A stretch of 64,000 nucleotides of DNA from Chitinophaga fulva (GTDB lineage Bacteria > Bacteroidota > Bacteroidia > Chitinophagales > Chitinophagaceae): positions 1,692,194 through 1,756,193 of the forward strand of contig NZ_JABBGC010000002.1 in the NCBI RefSeq assembly GCF_012927205.1. Direction: 5' to 3'. Position numbers and translations under genes: made by a program. A model generated the notes under the pieces. It did not search any database, was not told the origin of the DNA, and saw nothing but the letters and a program-made list of their open reading frames with translations. Positions 54,049-62,243 of this stretch are shown piece after piece. Position 1 is the stretch's first letter, and each line of letters opens with the position of its first letter.

Positions 54049-55077
54049 ATGGAACAGTTCTACTTACTATTAGAGAAATTCAAAAAAGGACAGGCCGGCG
54101 CCGCGGACATTGCTCAATTGGAAACATTGATGCAACAGGGTGCGGACGAGTCCATGAAAGCAGCCATGCTGAAAGCGTACCTGCAAAGCATCGCTGATAA
54201 ACAACAAGTATTGCCACCGGACAAAACCGCGGCTATGCTGGACCGGCTGCACGCCGCCATAGAAACGGAAGCGGTGGCCCCTGTACGGAAGCGGCCATTG
54301 AGAACAATACTGCTTCCTTTGTCTGTGGCAGCATCCGTATTGGTCATGGTGGGCGCTGTCTACCTGAAATATCAGCTGAACACGGCCAACCGAAAAGCAG
54401 CAACCGCACCAATGGCCAGTCATCATATCAGCAACAACGGTAGCGACATAAAATCGCTGGCGCTGGCCGACGGCTCTATCATACACCTCGCACCCAACAG
54501 CACGCTGACATGGAAAGACAGCACCGTGGAAATGCAGCGCAGGCTGATATTACAGGGAAAAGCTGATTTCATGGTACATGCGGACACGAAACGGCCGTTT
54601 ACCGTGGAGGCTGCCGGCATCACCGTCACCGCGCTGGGTACCACTTTTACCGTTAACACAACACTAGAGGAAAACAAGGTGGCGGTAAAACTGTCAGAAG
54701 GTAAAGTACGAATACATACAACAGATAATAACGAGGATGTTTACTTGTTACCGGGAGAAGAATATGCCATTAATACTATCACCCGGTCATTCGATATCAA
54801 AAAGTCCGGCAGTCTCGGGAAAGCGCCTGCCAGCACAACACCGGAAGTCAACAACGTAGTGCTTTCCTTCAACAACGAACCGCTCGACCAGGCTATACAT
54901 ACCCTGGGAGCGCATTTTAAAACAAAAATATGTTTTCAGCAGGAAGATGTCAGTGCATTGTATTTCACCGGGAAAGTGTTGAAAAAAGATTCCCTGAAAA
55001 GCATCCTGGCAGCAATATGTGCTATGAATCAGCTGGAACTCAGGGCTACAGGGGATAGCATCATTATCAGCAAATAA
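54049..55077 (+). CDS. FecR-family anti-sigma factor
   Basis: 342 residues. An N-terminal cytoplasmic part (1-85) binds sigma, a single membrane helix lies at about 86-108 (ILLPLSVAASVLVMVGAVYL), then the periplasmic FecR domain (about 120-225: LADGSIIHLAPNSTLTWKDS, FTVEAAGITVTALGTTFTVN) and a C-terminal DUF4974-like region (VVLSFNNEPLDQAIHTLGAH, FTGKVLKKDSLKSILAAIC). It would hold the ECF sigma factor inactive until the outer-membrane transporter reports its ligand. It is part of the sigma-FecR-SusC-SusD set. Confidence 0.93.
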   Translation: MEQFYLLLEKFKKGQAGAADIAQLETLMQQGADESMKAAMLKAYLQSIADKQQVLPPDKTAAMLDRLHAAIETEAVAPVRKRPLRTILLPLSVAASVLVMVGAVYLKYQLNTANRKAATAPMASHHISNNGSDIKSLALADGSIIHLAPNSTLTWKDSTVEMQRRLILQGKADFMVHADTKRPFTVEAAGITVTALGTTFTVNTTLEENKVAVKLSEGKVRIHTTDNNEDVYLLPGEEYAINTITRSFDIKKSGSLGKAPASTTPEVNNVVLSFNNEPLDQAIHTLGAHFKTKICFQQEDVSALYFTGKVLKKDSLKSILAAICAMNQLELRATGDSIIISK

Positions 55078-55107
55078 AAAACCGAAAGGCCGCTTTTACC
55101 AATTTGA

Positions 55108-55125
55108 CGCATGCTGCAGCATGCG
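55108..55125. repeat. Perfect 18-base palindrome in the SusC leader
   Basis: CGCATGCTG followed by its exact complement, between FecR and SusC, 44 bases before the preferred SusC start. It could be a hairpin or protein-binding site. If SusC were read from ATG at 55121, it would lie partly inside the gene. Confidence 0.5.
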
Positions 55126-55168
55126 CAGGGCCACTCATTTTAAAAAAATCGTACAAATACATTATCAT

Positions 55169-58100
55169 ATGATCAGACATTTAAAAAGGTACTCCCGTAT
55201 TCTTTTATTGCTGCTATGTGCCCTGCACACCTTAGCACAGGATACCGGCAAACCCGTACTGGTGAAAGGAAGTGTGGTTAGTGAAAACGGTGAGGCACTC
55301 ATCGGTGTATCCATTACCGTTAAACAACGGAACGGTAAGGAAACCTACAACGCTTCTACCAACGAACGGGGCGTATTTCAGCTGCAAGGCCTCAAAGCAG
55401 GCTCACAGTATGATTTCTCCTTCAGTTTCATCGGTTATGAGATCAATCACGTGGATGGCTTCATCGTGAAAGCAGGAGAAGGAAACCTGCTGCTGGTGCG
55501 GATGAAAGAATCCAGTCACGGCCTCAATGAGCTGGTGGTGGTCGGCTATGGCAGCCGTACCCGGAAAGAGCTTACCGGCGCAGTTGCCTCTGTCCGCGCT
55601 GCCGATCTGATGCAGCAACCAGTTACCTCTTTTGATCAGGCCCTCGCCGGAAAAATGGCCGGCATACAGGTGATGCAGACCAACGGCGCTCCGGGCGGGA
55701 ACGTGTCTATCCGCGTACGTGGCGTAGGTTCTATCAGTGCCGGTAACAATCCCCTGTTTGTCGTAGATGGCATGCCGGTCACCAACGATACACGCAACGC
55801 CTCCCCTGGCGTGAACAGCTACCAGCAACCTGCCAACCCGCTCGCCTCTATCAACATCAATGACATTGCTTCCATCGATGTCTTAAAAGATGCTGCCTCA
55901 GCAGCGATATACGGCTCCAGAGGTTCTACCGGCGTAGTGCTCATCCGCACTAAAAAAGGTACCGCCGGCAAACTGACCGTCAATTACGATGTCAACTACG
56001 GCCTTCAGAACGTCAACAAACATGTGGATGTATTGAACGCCTACGACTATGCCAAACTGGTATACGATGGTCACAATAACGCCTACCTGGATGCGGTGCC
56101 CGGTGGCAAACCTACAGACCCCAACAGCGTACGCCCGAGAAACCCATCTACCTGGATACCTCCGCAGGTACAACCTTACCTAGCTGGCGAGAAAGGGCTC
56201 ACCAACACCGACTGGCAGAAAGAAATCTTCCGGCAGGCCCCCATGCAGAGCCATACCGTGAGCATCTATGGCGGCAGCGAAAACCTGTCTTATTACTTCT
56301 CCGGCAACTATCTCAACCAGGACGGTATCGTTATCAATAACAACTACAAACGTTACTCCAGCAGGTTCCGGATTGACGGAGGCAGTAAACGGTTCCGTTT
56401 CGGGGTGAATATGAACCCTTCCTTTACCGACAACCGTCTCGTCAACGCCGAAGGCCCCTGGTTCGCGCCTAATTCCGGCGTGGTAGCACTGGCGCTGGGA
56501 TACGCGCCCATCTTCCCGGTGCGCAACCCTGATGGCACTTTTGCGGATTCCGTCAACGTATGGGGATACGGGCAAACCAACCAGTTGAACCCCGTAGCAG
56601 TGGCCAGCCTGATCAAAGACCGCATGAAGAACTTCCGCCTGATGGCCAATGCCTATATGGAATACGAAATACTCAGCGGCCTGAAATACAAAATTACCGC
56701 GGGGACAGACATCAATACTTTCCGCAGGGATTACTACCGTCCTTCTACCCTGCCCATCCCTTCAGGCACGCTGCCTTCCGTGGCGACAGGCTTTTCTAAC
56801 ACTGACCAATACACGAACTGGCTGATTGAACATACCGTGTCTTATGCGAAGAACTTCGGGAAGCATAAAATAGACGCGCTGGCCGGCTTTACCGCCCAGA
56901 AAGAAAACCAGGAACATAATACCCTGACCGCCATCAATTTCCCCACGGACATTGTGACCACGCTCAATGCCGGTCAGATCAATGCCGGCGCCTCTTCACA
57001 GGAGCAGTGGAGCCTGAACTCCTGGCTGGCAAGGGTGCAATACAGCTATGGCGACAAATACTTCCTTACCGGTTCCGTAAGACGAGATGGTTCCTCCCGT
57101 TTCGGTATCAACAAAAAATGGGCTTCCTTCCCGGCTATCTCAGCAGCATGGCAGGTATCCAACGAACCATTCTTTAAAAATGTCAACTTCATCAGTTCCC
57201 TGAAAATCAGGAGCAGCTATGGCCTTACCGGTAACTTCCAGATACCCAACTATGGCTCGCTGGCGCAGCTGGCCAACTACAACGGCACCAACGCTACCAA
57301 CAGCAACTACATCCTTGGCAATCAGACCCTGGTGAACGGCGTTTCGGTAGTAACGCCCGCCAATCCTGATCTTACCTGGGAGAGCACTGCCAGCTTCGAT
57401 GCGGGAGTAGAGATCGGATTTTTTAAAGACGCCCTGAACCTGACCGTTGACTATTACAATTCCAATACGACCAAACTGCTGCTGAACCTGCCGGTACCAG
57501 GCATATCCGGTTTCAGCACCTACCTGCAGAACATCGGCGCGCTGAACAACCGCGGTGTGGAGATCACGTTATCCTACAATAAAAAGCTGGGTAAAGACTG
57601 GTCACTGGAAGGCAATGCCAACATCTCCTTCAACAAAAACAAAGTCACCCGTCTTGGCCCCTCCGGTGCTCCCATCATCGCTACCGGCGGCACCGGCAAC
57701 GCCTATTTCATCACTAAAATCGGTGAAACGATCGGCTCCTACTACCTGTACGTTACTGATGGCATCTACCGCGATAAAGCCGACCTGGATGGTTCCGCCA
57801 AAACCAGCAACCCTACCTACGTAGGCGACCTGAAATTCAAAGACATCAACAGCGATGGCAAGATAGACGCCAACGACCGGGCCATTGTCGGCAGCTTTCA
57901 GCCTAAGTATATCTTCGGCTTCAGCAATACCGTACACTACAAACAGCTGGACTTCAGTTTCTCCATACAGGGCAGCCAGGGTAATAAAATCCTGAACCTC
58001 TTCCGGCGCTATATCGCCAACGTAGAAGGGAACTTCAACAACCTGAGCTTTGTAAAAGACCATTATGTTTCTCCGGACAATATCGGTAACGGCTATATTA

Positions 58101-58408
58101 ACAGGCCTAACCGCCTCGCTACCGGTGGCAACGGCATCACCTCCTCCTGGCATGTGGAAGACGGTTCTTTCGTGAGGGTACGGAACATCGCGCTGGGATA
58201 CAATTTCCCTTCGTCCCTGCTGAGCCGGGCCCATCTCTCTGCAGCGAGAATATACGGCGCCGTACAGAACCCGTTCACCTTCACCAACTATTCGCTGTTC
58301 AATCCGGAGATCAGCAACCGTACCGACAATGCGTTGACTGCCGGAGAAGACTATGGCTCCTACCCCCTTGCACGCACGTATTCTCTTGGTCTTAACATCA
58401 CCTTTTAA
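55169..58408 (+). CDS. SusC/RagA-family TonB-linked outer membrane protein
   Basis: 1079 residues from ATG at 55169 (MIRHLKRYSRI), preferred over 55121 because it starts a proper signal peptide (ends TLAQ). A carboxypeptidase-regulatory-like domain follows (VKGSVVSENGEALIGVSITV), then LNELVVVGYGSRTRKELTGA at the plug start, VRGVGSISAGNNPLFVVDGM and DAASAAIYGSRGSTGVVLI, and the barrel. There is no separate secretin/STN signalling domain, though a FecI/FecR pair is upstream. It imports a substrate captured by the SusD that starts 9 bases later. Substrate unknown. Confidence 0.95.
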   Translation: MIRHLKRYSRILLLLLCALHTLAQDTGKPVLVKGSVVSENGEALIGVSITVKQRNGKETYNASTNERGVFQLQGLKAGSQYDFSFSFIGYEINHVDGFIVKAGEGNLLLVRMKESSHGLNELVVVGYGSRTRKELTGAVASVRAADLMQQPVTSFDQALAGKMAGIQVMQTNGAPGGNVSIRVRGVGSISAGNNPLFVVDGMPVTNDTRNASPGVNSYQQPANPLASININDIASIDVLKDAASAAIYGSRGSTGVVLIRTKKGTAGKLTVNYDVNYGLQNVNKHVDVLNAYDYAKLVYDGHNNAYLDAVPGGKPTDPNSVRPRNPSTWIPPQVQPYLAGEKGLTNTDWQKEIFRQAPMQSHTVSIYGGSENLSYYFSGNYLNQDGIVINNNYKRYSSRFRIDGGSKRFRFGVNMNPSFTDNRLVNAEGPWFAPNSGVVALALGYAPIFPVRNPDGTFADSVNVWGYGQTNQLNPVAVASLIKDRMKNFRLMANAYMEYEILSGLKYKITAGTDINTFRRDYYRPSTLPIPSGTLPSVATGFSNTDQYTNWLIEHTVSYAKNFGKHKIDALAGFTAQKENQEHNTLTAINFPTDIVTTLNAGQINAGASSQEQWSLNSWLARVQYSYGDKYFLTGSVRRDGSSRFGINKKWASFPAISAAWQVSNEPFFKNVNFISSLKIRSSYGLTGNFQIPNYGSLAQLANYNGTNATNSNYILGNQTLVNGVSVVTPANPDLTWESTASFDAGVEIGFFKDALNLTVDYYNSNTTKLLLNLPVPGISGFSTYLQNIGALNNRGVEITLSYNKKLGKDWSLEGNANISFNKNKVTRLGPSGAPIIATGGTGNAYFITKIGETIGSYYLYVTDGIYRDKADLDGSAKTSNPTYVGDLKFKDINSDGKIDANDRAIVGSFQPKYIFGFSNTVHYKQLDFSFSIQGSQGNKILNLFRRYIANVEGNFNNLSFVKDHYVSPDNIGNGYINRPNRLATGGNGITSSWHVEDGSFVRVRNIALGYNFPSSLLSRAHLSAARIYGAVQNPFTFTNYSLFNPEISNRTDNALTAGEDYGSYPLARTYSLGLNITF

Positions 58409-58417
58409 CGAACGATC

Positions 58418-59788
58418 ATGAAAAAGCATCTATTATATTTACCGGCACTTTTGTTCCTGCTAAGCTCCTGTGGTAAAGATTTTCTGAACCTGACACCGCC
58501 GTCGGCCATCTCTCCCGGCACCTTCTTCAAAACACAAGACGATGCCATCACCGCTGTCAACGGCTGTTATGAATCACTCGCGCTGAGCAGTCAATACGGC
58601 AACACCTTCCAGGTATTAATGGAAGCAAGGGCCGATAACTTCACCGATCAGGACCCATCCTCCAATGCCGGCCAGAACTACCAGATCAACCGGTATTCCG
58701 ACAATCCCGGCAATACTAATTTCTACAATACGTGGGTCGGTGTATACAATGGTATCTTCCGTTGTAACACCTTACTGGGCGCCATCGACGGCATCAAAAT
58801 GGACGAGCAGCTGAAAAACCGTATCAAAGCGGAAGCGAGGTTTATCCGTGCGCTGGATTACTTCAACCTGGTGCGGCTCTGGGGAGGCGTACCGGTATTG
58901 ACTACAGTCGTAGATCCCATTAGTGCAGTCAACCTGAAAAGAGACGATGTGGCCACTGCCTACAAACTGATAGAAGAAGATCTCACTTTTGCCGCAGCCA
59001 ACCTGCCTAACACCTATCCTGTCAATGACCTGGGCCGCATCACCGCCGGCGCCGCCAAAGGCCTGCTGGGGAAAGTATATCTCTACGAAAAAAAGTACGG
59101 TAACGCACAAACGGTATTGCAGGATGTCATCGACTCCAAAGTATTTTCCCTGTTACCTAATGTAGCAGATGTATTCAACACCGGCAATAAATACAACGCA
59201 GAAATCGTGTTCGCCGTCCGTTACGCCAAAGGCGTGGCCAACCAGGACCACGGCTTCTGGTATGCCAATTCACAGGTGATCACCGTAGATACTACGCTGA
59301 CAAAAGCCTACGATGCCAGCGATCTGCGCAAACCGCTTGTAGACCCGGTAAAGCCTACCGGCAACGCCAATATTATGCCGCGCAAGTTCCTCGACCAGCC
59401 GGTTAACGGTAACGCCGGCAACGACTTCCCCGTGCTGCGTTTTGCAGATATCCTGTTGCTGCAGGCAGAAGTATTAAACGAACAGGGGTATGTTGCCAAT
59501 GGCAACGCCTTCACCTATCTGAACAACGTGCGCACCCGTGCCGGCCTGACAGCCTTCACCGCCGCAGACTTGCCGGACCAGGCCAGCTTCCGCGCAGAAG
59601 TGTACAAACAGCGCCGGCTGGAGCTGCCTTTTGAATGCGACCGCTGGTTTGACCTGGTGCGGACCAACAGGGCTATATCGGAAGTGCTGGCCAATAAAAA
59701 GGTAAATCTGCCGACGTTCCGGTTGCTGTATCCGATACCGCAACAGGAGATAGATATTATGGGATTTGCGCAGAATCCGGGGTATTAG
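58418..59788 (+). CDS. SusD/RagB-family nutrient-uptake outer membrane lipoprotein
   Basis: 456 residues. Lipoprotein signal with LLSSC (Cys18). It has the classical SusD layout: SPGTFFKTQDDAITAVNGCY, ALDYFNLVRLWGGVPVLT near residue 145, TPR-like helices, NNVRTRAGL and the C-terminal RRLELPFECDRWFDLVR, which is the signature of the RagB/SusD family. It is the surface lid and binding partner of the SusC before it, and ends before a bidirectional terminator. Confidence 0.95.
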   Translation: MKKHLLYLPALLFLLSSCGKDFLNLTPPSAISPGTFFKTQDDAITAVNGCYESLALSSQYGNTFQVLMEARADNFTDQDPSSNAGQNYQINRYSDNPGNTNFYNTWVGVYNGIFRCNTLLGAIDGIKMDEQLKNRIKAEARFIRALDYFNLVRLWGGVPVLTTVVDPISAVNLKRDDVATAYKLIEEDLTFAAANLPNTYPVNDLGRITAGAAKGLLGKVYLYEKKYGNAQTVLQDVIDSKVFSLLPNVADVFNTGNKYNAEIVFAVRYAKGVANQDHGFWYANSQVITVDTTLTKAYDASDLRKPLVDPVKPTGNANIMPRKFLDQPVNGNAGNDFPVLRFADILLLQAEVLNEQGYVANGNAFTYLNNVRTRAGLTAFTAADLPDQASFRAEVYKQRRLELPFECDRWFDLVRTNRAISEVLANKKVNLPTFRLLYPIPQQEIDIMGFAQNPGY

Positions 59789-59807
59789 CGGATGGATTTT
59801 AAGAGAT

Positions 59808-59847
59808 AAGGCCTTAGCGATGATGATGGCTAAGGCCTTTCCTTTAT
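59808..59847. terminator. Bidirectional terminator between SusD and the RHS locus
   Basis: AAGGCCTTAGC (59808-59818) and its exact complement (59829-59839) around a 10-base loop, followed by a T-rich stretch on the plus strand. It separates convergent SusD and the 213-residue gene. Confidence 0.8.
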
Positions 59848-59863
59848 CCTTCGGTATCAACTG

Positions 59864-60505
59864 TTAACCCTTGAAGTCCATAGGAATACGTTCTCTCAAA
59901 ATAAAATCTTCAGCAATAATGAAAGATTTATTCAAAAATAAAATTTTAGGCCGTTGAAACCCTTTGGTATACCTGGAACCATCCCACAACGTTGGTGGTG
60001 ATATATTTGTCTGTGAGCAACTGACACCTTCCCCCTCAAGACACTCAGCATAAATATTCATTAATTTTTGAGGACCATTCGCAAATAGGCCGAATGAAGG
60101 AAGAAAGCTACTCCTATCTAACAATGCTATGTTCAAATATGTATCCAGTGGAAGTAATTCCTCGTAGACGCCTCTATGAGCCCGGTACAGTTCCCAAAAA
60201 AGTTTGTATTGATCTCCTGTGGCTTTGCTAAAGAAAAGAGAAGATTGAAAATCATTGTACTTCCATAGTAGGGGATGCTCATCCAGTAAAGCGATGTCTG
60301 AAAAGACGGTATCTTGCAATTTGATTTCCTTAAATTGAATCAAATCCAATAATATTTTTTCCGGACTAACATCTTCATCATCAAAAGTGATATTCAAGCT
60401 CAAAAAAGGTTGTTCATCATGAACATTTAATGTAGAAACTCTGATATCTATCTCCTCAGGGTCAAAGTTTTTTCGAATGTAGGAAATGTATTCTTCTAAT
60501 AACAT
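59864..60505 (-). CDS. Candidate immunity protein for the orphan RHS tip
   Basis: 213 residues, soluble, acidic and AT-rich in coding. The sequence is not recognised. It opens with LLEEYISYIRKNFDPEEIDI, and other stretches are FQSSLFFSKATGDQYKLFWE and FQRPKILFLNKSFIIAEDFI. It begins 16 bases after the stop of the orphan RHS tip on the same strand. In RHS loci the gene directly behind a toxin tip normally encodes its specific immunity protein, which is the basis of this call. Confidence 0.6.
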   Translation of the reverse strand: MLLEEYISYIRKNFDPEEIDIRVSTLNVHDEQPFLSLNITFDDEDVSPEKILLDLIQFKEIKLQDTVFSDIALLDEHPLLWKYNDFQSSLFFSKATGDQYKLFWELYRAHRGVYEELLPLDTYLNIALLDRSSFLPSFGLFANGPQKLMNIYAECLEGEGVSCSQTNISPPTLWDGSRYTKGFQRPKILFLNKSFIIAEDFILRERIPMDFKG

Positions 60506-60521
60506 AGTAAAAATTTACATC

Positions 60522-61451
60522 TTATGATTTCAGCCATGGTAAAAATCTATTATTCCTGGGAAACTCATTCCCCGTCGGAATACGAGCTCCTTTGTTGGGC
60601 ATTTTATTACCTTGAGAATCTTTCTTTTGATTCATATGTGGTGTAGGAAGTCCATGATGGTCAGCTCCAGGAGTTCCATCCTTAGCCCCTCCATCGAATC
60701 TCTTTTGCGTATCAAATCTATTAGGATTTTGAGGATTTTCCTTCCATTCCTCATACTTATAAATATTTCCGTCCTTGTCTCTGAGAAATGTAGAGTGGTT
60801 AGCATCTGCCTTTTGATCCGCCTCAAGTTTATTAGTACTCCTTTTTGTCTTTTCATTGTCTTCCGGTTTATTCTGTTGAGGTGTAGACCCTGCTGACTGT
60901 TCTTGGGTTGCTGTGGAAGCACCTCCATTTGAAGTTTTCTCCTCCTTTGTCTCCATCAATCGGGACCGCTGCATGGGCGAATAAGGTCCAAACGGAGAAC
61001 CAGGTGCATAATTAATACCTCCTAAATCAGCGTTCTTTAACTTGTCCATTGCTTTGGTTACAACTACTGTGATACCCACCGCAGCTCCTAAAGTAGCCAA
61101 AGCTTCACCGATTACAGGAAGCAGAGGTAAGACTATTGGAAATTTTCCGTCTGGGTCTCCGTATCTTACCGGATTATTAAATGCAAAATGATATGGTGTT
61201 AAATCCTCCTGATTATTCTCAATTAGAGGATCTATCTGTATAAATCTTCCGATCTGTTGATCGTAAGTCCTCGCATTAAAATCATACCACTCTAACCCAC
61301 TTCCATCACCGAACTCTTTGGACTGTAACTCATTTCCATTATACTTCTTACGGTTCTCCGGGTAATTCGCACCCTTCAACGCATTCGAACTAATCCCCGC
61401 CATCGTCAGCCCAAATGGATAATAATGCGTCTCCTCCAGCATCGGTCTCAA
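60522..61451 (-). pseudogene. Orphan RHS C-terminal tip (toxin cassette)
   Basis: 309 residues read from a TTG. The first 50 or so residues repeat the end of the RHS core (LEETHYYPFGLTMAGIS, ANYPENRKKYNG), followed by the conserved DPxGRFIQIDPL..N-type boundary (QQIGRFIQIDPLIEN, FNNPVRYGDPDGK). Then comes a linker with membrane-like stretch, a Gln/Lys-rich spacer, and the presumed toxin domain of about 100 residues (GGAKDGTPGADHHGLPTPHM, ARIPTGNEFPRN), which resembles the class called polymorphic toxin type 24; this match is tentative. No ATG or signal starts it, so it is a displaced tip kept as a silent cassette. Confidence 0.65.
61336..61438 (-). repeat. RHS core-end repeat, copy in the orphan tip
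   Basis: 103 bases aligned without gaps to 63112-63214 in the full RHS gene, with about 7 differences and 45 consecutive identical bases. The equal length and high identity make it a ready target for homologous exchange of tips. Confidence 0.8.
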
Positions 61452-61532
61452 AGAACTCCTACCGCCTAAAAATAACGGATTTTATTTTTTCATATGAAAG
61501 AAAAAAATCTAACCGATCATAAAACGCGGTCA

Positions 61533-61645
61533 CCGTCCGGGGATAGATGATGTGTTACTGCTGCTGAGTTTATATTCTCATGTTGATCATAGATCTATCG
61601 CCCAGCCTATATTCTGCCGTCCCCCACATCATCTGTCCCGGACGG
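61533..61645. repeat. Inverted repeat of about 21 bases, 70 bases apart
   Basis: Left arm 61533-61554 begins CCGTCCGGGG and ends AGATGATGTG; the right arm 61625-61645 is its complement apart from a one-base gap and one change. It could be the ends of a small lost element or a long hairpin. Confidence 0.5.
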
Positions 61646-61774
61646 AAGCGCGATAGTATTAACGCTGATCAAGGTACTGGCGCTGGTGTTCGCGCAGTGT
61701 ATTCCCGCGCTACTCTTGCGCTGATGCCACCGGGCAAACAAAATACCAAGGCTAAAAAAGCCTTTAATTCATAA

Positions 61775-61816
61775 AAACAGAAAAGCCACAGGCGTTCGCC
61801 TGCGGCTTTTCTGTTT
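61775..61816 (-). terminator. Terminator of the RHS/immunity transcript
   Basis: A hairpin with arms of about 19 bases (AAACAGAAAAGCC...GGCTTTTCTGTTT) and a short GTTC-type loop, followed on the minus strand by TT and preceded there by the zinc-ribbon gene. It can work in both directions. Confidence 0.8.
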
Positions 61817-61904
61817 ATCATTTTCGGGAATGAATCTTACAAAACTAACATGAACGAGGTTTTATGCTAATTTTCCCTCATAAAATATTGGCCTTACATT
61901 AGCA

Positions 61905-62243
61905 TTACTCCATAAGTTTATAACTCCCATCATTCAAAAAATAATCTTCAATATTGTCCATTTTGCGCACTTCTTTAAGTACATCATGTTCAATATAAAT
62001 ATCAAATTCATCCTCCAAATTAATTTGATTGCAAACAGGGCATATATCTGTTTCTAAGATGCCATACACCTTTACGCAGGGCCATCCAGGAACACCAATG
62101 TCATTCCCTCCCCACTTTAACTTATCTCCCAGCCGATATTGCAACTGCCAGGTATCCCCATATTTGAATTGAATTTTGGCTTCATAAGTATTCTTGCAAT
62201 TAGGACATTGCACATTTACTATAAGCAAATTATAAGCTCCCAT
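61905..62243 (-). CDS. Zinc-ribbon protein, candidate immunity for the RHS-PIN tip
   Basis: 112 residues. Two Cys pairs, CPNC near residue 13-16 and CPVC near 77-80, give a zinc-ribbon-like site that frames a beta-rich middle (YEAKIQFKYGDTWQLQYRLG). The start codon follows the RHS stop directly with no spacer, so the two are translationally coupled. By position it should neutralise the PIN-like tip, but no known immunity family is recognised. The gene is AT-rich like the tip. Confidence 0.7.
   Translation of the reverse strand: MGAYNLLIVNVQCPNCKNTYEAKIQFKYGDTWQLQYRLGDKLKWGGNDIGVPGWPCVKVYGILETDICPVCNQINLEDEFDIYIEHDVLKEVRKMDNIEDYFLNDGSYKLME

Larger units (their letters stand above)
61456..61904. 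other. Spacer between the two RHS cassettes
   Basis: No convincing gene. It holds an inverted repeat (61533-61554 and 61625-61645) and the terminator at 61775-61816. A 64-codon plus-strand frame at 61580-61774 is probably not real: it has no recognisable product and spans one arm of the repeat. Confidence 0.55.

Noticed and set aside
57602..58429. 275-codon frame antisense to the second SusC
   Set aside because: Long only because the sense gene is GC-rich at third positions; Val/Gly-rich translation without any motif.
61580..61774. 64-codon plus-strand frame ending at the base before a strong hairpin
   Set aside because: No recognisable product, it spans one arm of an inverted repeat, and the hairpin is better explained as the terminator of the minus-strand zinc-ribbon gene.
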